Shown here in pieces: positions 31,651 to 43,900 of a stretch of DNA of 64,000 bases (its first letter is position 1; each line of letters starts with the position of its first letter). The position numbers and the translations under genes were made by a program. Below the pieces are notes generated by a model, which was given only the letters and a program-made list of their open reading frames with translations, was not told the origin of the DNA and ran no database searches. Source of the DNA: Plotosus lineatus (Eukaryota > Chordata > Actinopteri > Siluriformes > Plotosidae); contig CM045729.1 of NCBI GenBank assembly GCA_024760905.1, positions 83,614,050 to 83,678,049 on the forward strand. The letters are read 5' to 3'.

Positions 31651-32520
31651 TTACTCCACCGGTTGGCAACTTGCTGTGCTCATATTTTAGATTACTCTGC
31701 TCACACCGCTCAATGAGTGTGCTGTATCACTGTTAAAAGTTTATAGTGTCCTTGCAGTAGCTGGTGGCCCAGCCATGGTTCTTCCCCTGGGTAGCCTACA
31801 ATGTCTGGGCCTCAATATTTTAGTATAGCTTTTTATATCTACCAACGAAACTGATTTCTTCTATTTTTCACCAGTCTGTCTAAGTCTAATCCCAGAAGAG
31901 CTTTTCGACTGGGACTAGGTAGAATACACATTATATTCATTTAAAATCCTTTAATCATTAAATAGACAAAATCAACAACTCTGAATCCTTTTTCTCATGG
32001 AAAAAAAGAGTTAACTGACTGGTAAACCGAGACACAATTATACCAAATAACCACCTTTAAAATATAAAGGTGAACTTTGAGAACCGTTTGCTTTGTCAAA
32101 ATAAATGATTTTTCACCTTTCCTCAAAAAAAAAAAAAAAAAAGGGCTGGGCCATCTAATTATTAATTTACATTATTCTTCAACAATATTAAATGGCATTA
32201 CTGTTCAAGATACCTTTTATCTACATGTCTGTAAGACATTTATAGTCAGGTGTAGGGAGAATCTCATTTAACTAACTAATTCAAGATAGTTTGTTTCCTG
32301 TGGGTTAGAGTGACCAGTGCAGAGACAACACAGTTTAAGCGTAAACACAAAGGCAACGGGTAGGAATGTGCAAGAAAACAAAACAAAGAAGGAAATGCAA
32401 ATTGATTATGATTCTCTGTGCATCGGCATGAAAGTTGCTTTGCTGCTTTGTTTAAAAGTTTTGCATGAAAGTTTCACTGCACATTTCAGTGCGCCATAAC
32501 CTCAACTCTGTTATCAGGGC
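31307..32520. other. No gene recognised
   Basis: Apart from the AC tract, AT-rich DNA with only short ORFs. A poly-A run lies at about 32126-32143. Exons of the plus-strand gene could lie here but I cannot identify any. Confidence 0.4.
31560..31648. repeat. (AC)n microsatellite with a short tandem lead-in
   Basis: Two copies of 'acaaacctgtctcacac' followed by about 35 AC units. Confidence 0.95.
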
Positions 32521-32537
32521 AGGAAAGAGTTATAAAG

Positions 32538-32770
32538 TACAGGGATCCCTCACGTTCCACAATAAATGGGGACAGAGACAACCCCTTTCCTTCCAAGCGT
32601 TTGAGACCCTCCTCCCAAATATGTATGCATTGCAATTTAAAAAGAGGCGGGTGGCTAATTTTGCATGTCATCGAGGGGGCATGTGCATGCTTTCAAACCT
32701 TCCTGGTCTGTGGTGGTCGTGTGATACAGAAGTATTGCATCTGATGGGTGGGATTTAGATAGTACTAAAT
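32538..32770. mobile_element. Possible DNA transposon terminus
   Basis: 'tacagggatccctcacgttc' resembles Tigger-type ends beginning CAGGGATCCCTC; no clear partner end. Weak call. Confidence 0.25.
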
Positions 32771-32797
32771 TTGGGAGAAAATAGCGAATAATCCAGA

Positions 32798-33051
32798 AAT
32801 AAATAAATAAATAAATAAATAATAAAAAAATAAATATTTTGGAACACACACACATCAATGTAACCTACAGCATGCCCCATCACTCCCACCCACATAGACC
32901 AATCTATAAGGGTGTTTGGGAATGAAAAGTCACAAGTTTGAATGTCCGAACACTCAGGTCGTGGCTCACTTTACTCTTGAGTCAGCATCTAATCCGCACC
33001 TGCTGCCTGGTGTGTGTGTGTGTGTGTGTGTGGGTGTGTGTGTGTGTGTGG

Positions 33052-33109
<58 letters not shown>
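32798..33109. repeat. (AAAT)n, (GT)n and (GA)n simple repeats
   Basis: AAAT units at about 32798-32834. A compound (GT)n with GG interruptions at about 33009-33073 is followed directly by (GA)n to about 33108. Confidence 0.9.
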
Positions 33110-33112
<3 letters not shown>

Positions 33113-33164
33113 ACTCTTAGCTGTTTTAAGCATGTGTTAAAAAGTGCCAACTCACTTACGCACC

Positions 33165-33415
33165 AAGTTCCAAACTACTAAATCCTACTGGCATTGCAGG
33201 GAGGCCGGCGCCTATCTCTGCTAACATTGGGCAAAGGTAGGGCACAACCTGAACAGTTCGCCAGACCATCAGTGCAACACACAAAACCATTCACATTTGG
33301 AATTTGGAGCAGCCAATTATCCTCACTTGCATGTCTTTGGACTGGATGAGGAAACTGGAATACTTGGACAAAACCTACACAAGCACTCGGAATGTGATTT
33401 TCATTCTTAAACCTA
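33165..33415 (-). mobile_element. L2-type LINE/SINE tail, decayed
   Basis: Read on the minus strand it has the fish tail order: fragments like 'tccaaagacatgcaagtgag', '...gaatggtt..gt', then '...ggcgccggcctccctgcaatg'. No coding sequence. Confidence 0.5.
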
Positions 33416-33879
33416 TTCATAAACTTCTTTCAGCCTTTTTTCCTAACTTTCTACCTTGAAAACTTGTCAAGCAGTTCTTGAGGTATTGGCATATGTAGCC
33501 ACAAGAAAATATATATAAATAAAATAAAATTGTAAAAAATACTCCCGTGGCAGCAAACAGGTACCGGCAGTCAAACGTGCTGCAGCCGAGGCTGTCGCAG
33601 ATGCAAAATCCCAGGCATGGGAGGAGTTCGGTGAGGGCCTGGAGAGTGATTATCGGTTGGCCTCCAAAAGGTTCTGTACCGCCATCTGACACCTTAGGAG
33701 GGAGAAGCAGTTCTCCACAAACACTGTTTACAGTGGAGGTGGGGAGCTGCTTACCTCGACTGTGGATGTCATCGAGAGTTGGAGGGAATAATTTGAGGAC
33801 CTCCTCAATCCCACCAACACACCCTCCGTGGAAGAGGAAGACCATGGGGGTTTGGGTGGGAGTTTGCTCATCACTGGAG

Positions 33880-35496
33880 TGGAAGTCACTGAGGTTGTCA
33901 AAAAACTCCTCGGTGGTCGAGCTCCGGGGTTGGACGAGATCCACCCATAATATCTCAGGGCTCTGGATGCTGTAGGACTGTCTTGGTTGACACGTCTCTG
34001 CAACATTGCGTGGTCATCAGGGGCTGTACCTCTGGATTGGCAAACTGGGGTGATGGTCCCGATTTTTAAGAAGGGGGACCAGAGGGTGTGTTCCAATTAT
34101 TGGGGAATCACACTCGTCAGCAGACTTGGGAAAGTCTATGCAGAGGTACTAGAGAGGAGGATCCGACTGTTGAATCTCGGATTCAGGAGGAAAAATGTGG
34201 TTTTTGTCCTGGCCGGAGCACTCTTGACCAACTCTATATGCTCCACAGGACTCTGGAGAGGGAGCACTCTTGACCAACTCTATAAGAGACTCTATATATC
34301 TATAAACTCTATATATCTATACCAACTCTGGAGCCGGAGCACTCTTGACCAACTCTATATGCTCCACAGGACTCTGGAGAGGGCATGGAAGTTTGCCCAA
34401 TCGGTCCACATGTGCTTTGTGGAATTAGAGAAGGCTTTCGACCGTGTCCCTCGAACGATCTTGTGGGGCGTGCTCCGAGAGTACGGCGTTCCGGACACAT
34501 GGCTACGGGCCAGTTGGTTGCTGTATCACTAAAGCCAGAGTTTGGTCCGTATTGGCAATAACAGGTTGAATTCATTTCCGGTGGGAGTCGGAGTCTGCCA
34601 AGGATGTCCTTTGTCACCGATTCTGTTCATAATTTTTATGGACAGAATTTCTAGGTGTAGTCGAGGCATTGAGGGGTTCTGGCTTGGTGGCCATCAGATC
34701 TCACTCTGCTTTTTGCGGATGATGTTGTCCTTTTGGCTTCATCAAGTCGAAACCTCCAGCTCTCATTGGAGCAATTCGCAGCTGAGTGCGAAGCAGCCGG
34801 TGTAAGGATCAGTACCTCCAAGTCTGAGGCCATGGTTCTCAGTCGGACAAGGGTGGAACGCACCCTCCAGGTCTGGAATGAGGTCCTGCCCCAAGTGGAG
34901 GAGTTTAAGTATCTTGGGGTCTTGTTCACGAGTGAAGGAAGGATGGAGTGGGAGATCGACAGATGGATCGCTGCAGCCTCTGCTGTCAAGCAGAGCCTGT
35001 ACCGGTTCATCGTAGTGAAGAAGGAACTGAGCTGCAAGGCGAAGCTCTCAATTTACCAGTCAATCTATGTTCCAACCCTCACCTATTGTCACGAGCTTTG
35101 GGTAGTGACCGAAGAACAAGATCACGGATACAAGTGGCTGAAATGAGCTTCCTTCATTGGGTGGTGGGGTTCTCCCTTACTGATGAGGTGAGAAGCTCTA
35201 CCATCCATGGAAAGCTTGGAGTAGATCCTCTGCTCCTCCTCATTGAGAGGAGCTAGTTGAGGTGGCTCGGGCATCTGGTCAGAATGCCTCCTGGACGCCT
35301 TCCTGGTGTGGAGTTTCTGGCATGTCCAACTGGGAAGAGACCCCAGGGTCGACCTAGAACACGCTGGAGAGACGATGTCTCTCGGCTTGTCTGGGACCAC
35401 CTTGGTGTGGAGGAAGTGGCTGGGGAGAGGGACGTCTGGACCTCTTTGCTTAGGTTGCTGCCCCCGCGACCCGACCTTGGACTTAGCGGAAGATGA
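33880..35496 (+). pseudogene. Rex3 reverse transcriptase, multiply frameshifted
   Basis: The RT reads in at least four frames (segments 33987-34532, 34542-34650, 34733-35146, 35257-35496) with stops at about 33949, 34530 and 35255. An internal triplicated stretch at 34215-34379 disrupts the motif after the conserved 'CGF.PGRSTLDQLYMLHRTLE'. The endonuclease is missing apart from its end. Confidence 0.85.
34215..34379. repeat. Local tandem duplication inside Rex3
   Basis: The unit 'ggagcactcttgaccaactc' plus 'tatatgctccacaggactct' occurs at 34215 and 34336 in full and at 34261 in part, with 'ctctatatatctata' repeats between. Confidence 0.9.
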
Positions 35497-35505
35497 TGAT
35501 GTAAA

Positions 35506-35694
35506 AAAAAAAAAAAAATGAAAAAAAAAATGCACAAATTGACAAAAACTGAAAACAATACCAATTATGTTACCACAGCTCATGATGACTTTGGCCAGAG
35601 CCAGAGGGGGGCATGCCCCACTATTTGAGAAGCACTGGTTTAGGGGGAAATGTAACTATTGGGTCTAGCAGACAGATTGATGATTTTCTTTCGT
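35506..35694. other. Spacer with A runs; a possible hAT-type end
   Basis: 'ggcatgccccactatttgag..agcactggtt' near 35612-35640 recalls a hAT end; not certain. No gene. Confidence 0.25.
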
Positions 35695-35805
35695 TCATTT
35701 TTTGAAATGCTTAATTTTATTTAGAGTCACGGGGAGGCTGGCACCCATTTCAACTGACTGAGGGTGAGGGCAGATTACACTCTAAACAGCTTTTATATGG
35801 TTCTA
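35695..35805 (-). mobile_element. L2-type tail fragment
   Basis: 'gagtcacggggaggctggca' and 'gggtgagggcagattacact' match the reverse of the SINE-B tail. Confidence 0.6.
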
Positions 35806-35822
35806 AAAATGCACCACTGAGA

Positions 35823-36175
35823 TGGTTCAATTCAGTTGATTTTCTGTAACCACTTAATCCTAATTGGGGTCGCAGGGAGCCTGGCACCCATCCCAGCCGA
35901 TGCCGGGTGAGAGCAGAATACACCGTGGACAGCTTACCAGGCTATCACAGGGTGGAAACATGCTAATGGCTTTGCAGCCTACTCTTGTCGAAAGTCAGCA
36001 ATGGTTCTTTTACATGCCGCACACCATAGACAGTGAGAGACATGGCTGGCCTTTGATAACCCAGTTAGCTTCACCGGGATGGATGGGGGGGGGACGACAA
36101 CCTTGTGGACAGTGGAACTCGAACCCCCAAGCTTAGGATCAGTGATCCAGCATCTTTACCACCAGGCCACCACTG
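35823..36175 (-). mobile_element. tRNA-derived SINE, L2-tail subfamily (SINE-B)
   Basis: The minus strand begins with the tRNA-like head (ggcagtggtggcctggtggt; a degenerate B box near 36118) and the shared body. It ends with an L2-type tail (cggcatcggctgggatgggt, then gtgcca.. and ..ggttacagaaaatc). Duplications of ccactgagatgg lie at 35811-35822 and about 36182-36193. Confidence 0.85.
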
Positions 36176-36193
36176 CCCAATCCACTGAGATGG

Positions 36194-36554
36194 ATTACAC
36201 ACTATTGTAAATGAATGAAGTGTGCAAGGGCAAGGATAAGGCTGATTAAGACATTTCACTTCACTCACAGGTTTACTGACACAGGTACTTCACACAGATA
36301 CACACAGGAAGCTGTTAGAAAGCTCTGAATATGTAGTGTAACCAGAAGAGCAAGTCACTCACTAGTACTGATGCTGTGGAGACAGTATTATATTTGGGGG
36401 CACACATGCTCAATATGCAACATTGTTACAGCAATGCCTTTGATCCTTGTCTTAAGCTGACAATGACCCTGAGACACCTGCCATCAAAGTTCGCCATTCA
36501 TTACCTGTGTATAACTTCTGATTGAGGAGCAACAACATGAGCATCTTTTTTTGA
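36194..36554. other. No gene recognised
   Basis: No feature seen in this stretch. Confidence 0.4.
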
Positions 36555-36715
36555 GGTATGCAGTGTCAAAGTTTAGGGGTATGAGAATAAGGTCATTCCT
36601 AACACCAGAGAAGTTCCATACTATAGCAACCAGCTTTGAACAGAAGAGGAATATTCCCTATGCCTTTAGCACCATTGATGGGAAACATATTTCCATTAAG
36701 AAGCCTTAATGTTCT
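36555..36715 (+). pseudogene. PIF/Harbinger-like transposase scrap
   Basis: In one frame: EKFHTIATSFEQKRNIPYAF followed by STIDGKHISIKKP, then a stop. The IDGKHI..KKP phrase with a preceding F-EQKWN-P-like segment is typical of the first catalytic region of PIF/Harbinger (HARBI1-type) transposases. Only about 55 codons are recognisable. Confidence 0.5.
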
Positions 36716-37260
36716 GGTTTGCTGTTCTACAATTCTTTTTAGACTGGTGGCTCAAGACAAATTGCTGTGGCCTTCCTGAATATACCCCTTTGATCTGGAT
36801 TATATGCCAGTTGTGATCTCTGTAGACTGTTTCCCAGCCATTGCTCAATGTTTGATTGCCATGCTCTTCTTCCCCTTCTGTAGATGCCTTCTACTTTGCC
36901 CTCAATGATGGATTTCTAAGTGTCGGTGAAGCTGAAGAGTATCCTCTGTGTTCTCAGTTGTTGAAGCACCCACTGACTGGTTTGCTTGTCCCTCCAAGAA
37001 ACTCACAGAAGCTGTCTAAAGCTCCACGTCTTAAAGGCATTGTTCTTCTCTGCCACTTTCTTAGAGATGGTTCCATGACTCACTTCCATAAGACACAATG
37101 GAGAAGGCAGTAGCCCAAGCCAGTAAAAATTTAAGGCAACTATTCACAGCTCCTCTCTTCCATCTTATATATTGTTGTTTGAGCAATGGTTACTCCACAT
37201 TTTACTTCTGGCATAATGATAGGTGAATTTTGAACATCTTTAAGATCCATTAATTAATGA
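36716..37260. other. No gene recognised; may hold more decayed transposon
   Basis: An 85-codon ORF at 36856-37113 has no recognised motif. Confidence 0.35.
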
Positions 37261-37345
37261 ATTTTTTTACTGCTTAATCCCACTTAGGGTCATGGGGTGG
37301 CTGGCACCCATCTCAGCCGACTCTGGACAGCTTGCATCACAGAGC
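37261..37345 (-). mobile_element. L2-type tail fragment
   Basis: 'tgcttaatcccacttagggt' and 'ggctggcacccatctcagcc' are the reverse of the common tail. Confidence 0.6.
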
Positions 37346-37855
37346 CCAGATGTTTTCCATTAAGAGTAAAATGACTGAAATATGTTCGGTGCTTGTCAGT
37401 GACCATGAGCTTTGTAATCTTGCATATAGAAAGTGTCGTTTTTTTTTGAGTCAGATCTTCATTTTGTGTTAGGACTGACACAAGCACTTGTTTGCGTGGG
37501 CACAGGCATGTCATGGTATTCACAGACCTTAACTGTTACGTTGAGAGGAGCTGCTATACCGGCTCATGATGTTGTGCTCGAGAAATGCGGTGAGCTGTGG
37601 TCATGGCTCTGTTGTACATATGTGAGAAATGTTGTCGTGGCTTTCCCTACATTACATAACAAACAGCTGTAGATCAACCTTATAATCAACTTGATCTTAT
37701 AAATATTTTAAGTGAAAAAGAAAGAGAGGTAAATGTTATGGTAAATTTGATTGGCTGTTGTGAAAAAATATATCATAGAGCATGCTGTATCTGCATAGCC
37801 CAGAAAAACATAGCAGCATAACAGTTAAGTTTCAGATGATCTGGCCTACAATCAT
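37346..37855. other. No gene recognised
   Basis: Short ORFs only. Confidence 0.4.
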
Positions 37856-38215
37856 GACTCCTGTATCAAGCTTTTTGGTCGCTTCTCTGATGTTGTCTTC
37901 TGTATAAATGTTAAAAAGTTAGAGCAATAAAATACAGACTTGTCTCATGCCATAGCTGATGGGGAAGATTATTGATGATTCACTCTTTTTTCTGACTGTG
38001 GCCACCTGATCCTGATAGAGGTGTGCAAGGAGATTTATAGTATGATGTACATTGAGAATCTTATGCACGCCATGTCTGTCCACAGCTGGTGATTGATACA
38101 GTCAAATTCTTTGCTATAATCAATAACGCACAAGTAAAAACACATGTGACATTCCCAGTGCTTGTCAAATATTATTCTGATGTTTGTTGGGGTTTCCCCC
38201 CCACACACACACAAA
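37856..38215 (-). mobile_element. Decayed LINE reverse transcriptase fragment
   Basis: Minus-strand frames give CVIDYSKEFDCINHQLWTDM (about 38080-38140) and, after shifts, scraps that fit the following RT region (SLHTSIRIR..., SEKRVNHQ). The I-DY-KAFD..NHQ-LW phrase is typical of a LINE RT motif A; I cannot name the clade. Confidence 0.45.
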
Positions 38216-38435
38216 TTCAGCTTGCTCTTTTATTTAAGATTCAAGATCTTTATTCACCATTTGTGTTTTTACACACATAGGAATTCTTTCATGATCTCTG
38301 TATAATATTGGTCTTGGACTTGCAACAATGAAGGACTTGCTTGAACTATCAGGTTAATTGTGCAATTGTGGACACCAGATATGTTAGAGACATATAATGC
38401 CCTGCCCTGGGACTTCCAAACTACCAAAAGACTTT
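38216..38435. other. No gene recognised
   Basis: AT-rich; possible upstream continuation of the retroviral remnant. Confidence 0.35.
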
Positions 38436-40560
38436 TTACTTATATGTCTGTGTGCAGTGGGGAACTGCCTCTCCAGTTCTGGTGCATGAGGGGAGGGTAG
38501 TTGAGACCTTGTGCTTTTCTGTCTAAAACCCTTGACATTGTGGCTCAGGGATTGATGGCCTGTCTTAGGGATGTGGCTCCCTGTGCATTGATGGTTCAAG
38601 ATACTGAAAAATTGGTGTTATTGCATCCCATGATCGTGCACTCTCTACATCACATCAGGTGCAATTCCTGCAGTATTTACAAACACAACATATGAGACTA
38701 CAAAGAAAATCAGTATATGAGGCTATTCTTTGCTTGATCAATAATTTAGAAATTAAACCTTATTCCACTTTTGACACTTTGGGTCATACTCTAGTTAATC
38801 CCATCTAATGCTCATGATGACACACTTACAGGCACAGAACACAGTTGTGTTGCAGAGATTGTTCACTCCACCAGCATCTGGCCAGATTTATCTTCAACTC
38901 CACTCGATACTGATGACTCTTTGATTGTTGATGGTTCTTGTCAAAAATCTATGGTGGTACATTTCTCTGTGTCTACTTAGTGTGTGCTCTCCCTGACATT
39001 ACTATTAAATCTTTTGCCTTACCCTTCTCTTTTGCACAGGCTTCTGATCTCTTCGCATTATCTCATGCTTACACCCGGTCTGGGAATAAAGATGTTATTA
39101 TTGGCACATTTTCTTGCTTTGCCTTTGGCATTGCCCATGGTTGTGGTCACATTTGGCAATCTAAAGGATTTCTCTTGGGTGAATGTAAAACAATCTCACA
39201 CTCCTCACTTGTCCAGAACTTGATAGATGCATTTGATCTTCCATCCATGCTGACCATTGTAAAAATCCAAGCTCACTATCATGAAGATTCCCCTGAGATT
39301 AGAGGGAATGCCTTAGCTGAGGGTATCACTAAGGAGGCTTCTAAATCACAAGTCTTCTTTCCTGACTCTGATCCAACTCCATGTATCACTGGCTTCTTGG
39401 CTAGCATTAACATTCCTCACCTTGATCTTCACTCCTTACAAACATCAGCTACTCCTAACTATGACTCCTTCTGGCAAGCCCAGAAGTCTTAAAGTCTTAT
39501 GTCACCTTTGATGGATTGTGGTACATTGCAGATGGTTTCATCTACCTTCCATCACATTGCCTTCCATCCCTCATGCACGAGTTTCACGTTGTTACTCATG
39601 ATGCATGGGGGGGGGGGGCGCAAGGAGGATATGAATAAACTTTTTTTTGTGTAACCAACACGTATGGCATGACTGACTCTATCTTGTCCAGATGTTTAAG
39701 AACAACATTACTAAAATCCCAGCCAAACATGTGAACCTCCTGCTACCCACATCTCCATTCTTAGAGTGGGAAATTGATTTTACCCGCGTCTCCATGTGGA
39801 GTACTTAAGTATCTCTTGGTTTCGGTGAACAAGTTCTCCTGATGAATGGAAGTTTTCCCATGTAGCCAGGAAAATCCCAAAGTGGTCACATGGGCTTTTA
39901 GCAAAAGAGATCATTCCTCACTATGGTGTACCACATGCGATTAACTCCAATAAAGGAATTCCTTTTACTTCTAAAGTCATGCATGAATTTTTGTAAACAT
40001 CTGTCACTGTCTTGACATTTCCATTTTTCTTACCATTAGGAGTCCTCTGGTATTGTAGAAAGAACAAATTGAACACTAAAGAACAAACTGGCCAAAGCAA
40101 TGAAGACAGTGTATAACAACAATTGGGTAGACCTCTAACCAACTGTATTAGCAGAATTAAGAATGAGACCACAAAAGGATGTGCACCTTTCCTCACATGA
40201 GATTATATTTGGCAAGCCTTTTCCAGTTCTTTGGAGAAAGGGAAAACCAGCAATAGGTACTTCTGACTTTGATGTGCATATTGCTGTATCTTCTGTGGCA
40301 TTAATTTATACTCTGTCAAAATATTATGAACAAATCACCAATTCAACTCTGAATGTTTCCACAAAACCCACACTCCTTTTCCAGGTGGGTGACACTATTT
40401 TGGCCAAATCCTTGAAACCTAAGAAATTAAGAGCTTATGAGTATGAAGGACCAGCAGAGGTAGTCATGATAACACATACCACCATATTAAAATATATTTT
40501 TCCACAGTGTATTCATGCTACCAGACTGAAGAAACATCCCAAGGGCACCCAACTCCCATG
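38436..40560 (+). pseudogene. Endogenous retrovirus pol remnant (RT tail, RNase H, integrase)
   Basis: In order, across several frames with many stops: the connection region after RT (about 38460-38680), an RNase H domain (about 38910-39370, the 184-codon ORF at 38938-39492 covers most of it), and an integrase with traces of its zinc-binding N-terminus, core (about 39740-40220) and C-terminal domain (132-codon ORF at 40163-40561). The layout and similarity are of gamma/epsilon-type (ERV class I) elements. Stops and frameshifts throughout the integrase core show it is non-functional. Gag, protease, most of RT and both LTRs were not found; the 3' side is cut by the RTE at about 40940. Confidence 0.75.
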
Positions 40561-40939
40561 ATATGTTGGACTCTGCTTATCACAATGTTTCTTTGTGTTC
40601 CAGGAGTTGAGTGATTCTTCACCCTCGTGAGCTTCCCACAGGACCTGGTCCAGCTCTTCATCGGACCTGTGATTACTTGTCCGGTTCCTCCACATCCATT
40701 TTCTGTAAGGCATTTGGATATTCTGCCAGTGCAAGATCTGCTCACGCAAGTTGCAGGGAAAGGATCACGAACCACTTCTGTCAGAGAGACAAACAGCAGG
40801 ACATACTGTAGCCAGTAACCAGTATGACTATCCTTACCCTGATTTATATCCTTGCCTTGGGGCAGGGTTACCCACAAAAGCACACCCATATGATAATTAC
40901 TTCTGGCAATTTGCTAACCAGCCTGCTATATATATAATG
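40561..40939 (+). other. Region 3' of the retroviral pol remnant; possible envelope leader
   Basis: A short open stretch from an ATG near 40823 has a hydrophobic start like a signal peptide, at the place where an envelope gene would begin. It is interrupted after about 40 codons near the RTE insertion. No other envelope feature is visible, so this is tentative. Confidence 0.25.
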
Positions 40940-43900
40940 CAGCCATGAGGTGGGGGGGCACTAACCAGTGTCTCTCCCCCTCATGCCGGTCCCAAGCTTG
41001 GATAAATACAGAGGGTTGTGACAGGAAGGGCATCCGGCGTAAAACTTCTGCCACATTTCTCATGCAAATGATCAAAAAAAATTCATACCGGATCGGTCGA
41101 GGCCTGGGTTAACAACAACTGCCATCAGTGCTGTCAACCAACAGGGTGCTGATGGAAATTGGACTACTGTTGGTCGAAGAAGGAGAGGCGGGAGGCGTGT
41201 CCATAGGCAGAGAGAGAGAAGAGGAAAGGCATGAGGATAGGACTGAAAGTAGGGACTTTGAATGTTGGAACTATGGCAGGAAAAGGTAGAGAGCTGGCTG
41301 ATGTGATGCAGAGGAGGAAGGTGGACATACTGTGTGTTCAGGAGACCAGGTGGAAAGGTAGCAAGGCTAGAAGCTTAGGAGCAGGGTTTAAGCTGTTTTT
41401 TCATGGTGTGGATGGGAAGAGAAATAGAGTAGGAGTCATCTTGAAGGAGGAGTTTGTCAGGAATGTTCTAGAAGTGAAAAGAGTGTCAGACAGAGTGATG
41501 AGTCTCATGTTAGAAATTGAAGGCGTGATGTTCAATGTTGTTAGTGCTTATGCCCCACAGGCAGGATGTGAGCAAGAAGAGAAGGAGAGATTCTGGAGTG
41601 AGTTAGATGAAGTGATGCAGAATATGTGAGGTGAAAGAGTGGTCACTGGGGAAGACTTTAATGGACATGTTGGTGCAGGCAACAGAGGGGATGAGGAAGT
41701 GATAGGCAGGTTTGGTATCCAGCACAGGAACACAGAAGGGCAGATGTTGGTAAATTTTGCAAAAAGGATGGAAATGGCTGTGGTGAATACTTTCTTCTTC
41801 TCTATAGGTTGACTTATAAAAGCGGAGGTAGGAGCACACAGGGAGACTACATCTTGTGTAGGCATGTAATTTGAAGGAAGTCAGTGACTGCAAAGTAGTA
41901 CCGGGTGAGAGTGTTGCCAAACAGCATAGGATGGTGGTGTGCAGGATGACACTGATGGTGAGGAAGGTGAAAAAGGCAAAGGCAGAGCAGAAGACAAGGT
42001 GGTGGAAGCTTAAAAAGGAAGAGTGTCATGTTGTCTTCAAGGAGGAGTTGAAACAGGCTTTGGGTAGTCAGGAAATGCTTCCAGATGACTGGACAACCAC
42101 AGCCAATGTGATCAGGGAGACCGGTAGGAAAGTACTTGGTGTGTCCTCTGGAAGGAAAGTAGATAAGGAAACTGGGTGGTGGAATGAGGAAGTGCAGGAG
42201 TGTGTACAAAAGAAGAGGTTAGCTAAGAAGAAGTGGGACATAGAGAGGACCGAAGAGAGTAAACAGGAGTACAGGGAGACACAGCATATGGCAAAGGTAG
42301 CGGTGTCAAAGGCCAAACAGAGGGCGTATGATGACTTGTATGCTCGGTTGGAAAGTAAAACGGGAGAAATTTTTTTATACAGGTTGGCACAACAGAGAAA
42401 TAGAGATGGGAAGGACATGCAGCAAATTAGAGTGATAAAGGACAGAGAGGGAAATGTATTGACTGATGACAGAAGTGTGCTGGGAAGATGGAAAGAGTAC
42501 TTTGAAGAGCTGATGAATGAGGAAAATGAGAGAGAAAAAAGAGTAGAAGAGGGGACCGTTGAGGACCAGGAAGTAGCAAAGATTAGTAAGGGTGAAGTGA
42601 GGAGGGCATTGAAGAGGATGAAGAATGGAAAGGCAGTTGGCCCTGATGACATACCAGTGGAGGTATGGAAGTGTCTAGGAGAGGTAGCAGTAGATTTTCT
42701 GACAAGAACATTCAACAAGGTCTTAGAGAGTGAGCGGATGCCAGAGGAATGCAGGAGAAGTGTGATGGTGCCCATTTTTAAGAACAAGGAAGACGTGCGT
42801 AGTTGTGTTAACTACAGAGGGATAAAGTTGATGAAGTTATGGGAAAGAATATTTGAAGCTAGACTAAGGGCAGAGGTCAGCATTTGTGAACAACAGTTTG
42901 GTTTCATGCCAAGAAGGAGCACCACAGATGCAGTGTTTGCCTTGAGAATGTTAATACAGAAGTACAGAGAAGGTCAGACGGAGCTGCATTGTACCTTTGT
43001 GGATCTGGAGAAAGCATATAACAGGGTGCCGAGAGAGGAACTGTGGTGTTGTATGAGAAAGTCTGGAGTGGCAGGGAAGTATGTTAGAGTGGTGTATAAG
43101 AGATATAAAACAGATGTATAAGAGATGTAAAACAGTGGTGAGGTGTGCTGTCGGTGTGACAGAAGAGTTCAAGGTGGAGGTGGGACTGCATCAAGGGTCA
43201 GCTCTCAGCCCCTTCTTGTTTGCTATGGTGACGGACAGGCTGACATACGAGGTTAGACAAGATTCTCCATGGACTATGATGTTTGCAGATGACATTGTAA
43301 TCTGTAGTGAGAGCAGAGAACAAGTGCAGGAAAATCTAGAGAGGTGGAGGTATGCCCTGGAAAGGAGGGGAATGAAGGTCAGCCTCAGTAAAACAGAATA
43401 CATGTGTGTGAATGACAAGGACCCAAGAGGAACAATGAAGTTACAGGGAGAAGAGGTAAGGAAGGTGGAGGATTTTAAGTACTTAGGGTCAACAATCCAG
43501 AGAAGTGGAGCGTGTGGAAAAGAGGTGAAGAAGCGTGTGCAGGCAGGTTGGAATGGTTAGAGAAAAGTGTCCGGAGTGATGTGTGATAGGAGGGTATCGG
43601 CACGAATCAAAGGAAAAGTGTACAAGACTGTTGAGGCCAGCGATGTTGTATGGTTTAGAAACAGTGGCCTTGGGGAAAAGACAGGAGGCAGAGCTGGAGA
43701 TAGCAGCGATGAAAATGTTGAGGTTCTCTTTGGGAGTAACGAGGATCGATAGGATCAGGAATGAGCACATCAGAGAGACAGCACATGTAAGACATTTTGG
43801 AGACAAAGTCAGAGAGGCTAGATTGAGATGGTTTGGACATGTACAGAGGAGGGATAGTGAGTATATTGGTAGTAGAATGCTGAGGTTGGAACTACCAGGC

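Larger units (their letters stand above)
33545..35505 (+). mobile_element. Rex3 LINE, 5'-truncated
   Basis: Coding order is that of Rex3 (RTE clade): EVTEVVKKLLGGRAPGLDEI (about 33880), WQTGVMVPIFKKGDQRVCSN (about 34037), CFVELEKAFDRVP (about 34414), CQGCPLSPILFI (about 34597), LLFADDVVLLAS (about 34700), VEEFKYLGVLFTSEGRM (about 34900) and RWLGHLVRMPPGRLPGVEF (about 35260). It ends near 'gaagatgatgatg' and a poly-A run. The sites of the widely used Rex3 RT primers are recognisable. Confidence 0.9.

Noticed and set aside
42068..42787. 239-codon open frame on the minus strand
   Set aside because: Shadow of the RTE ORF at 41871-43121.
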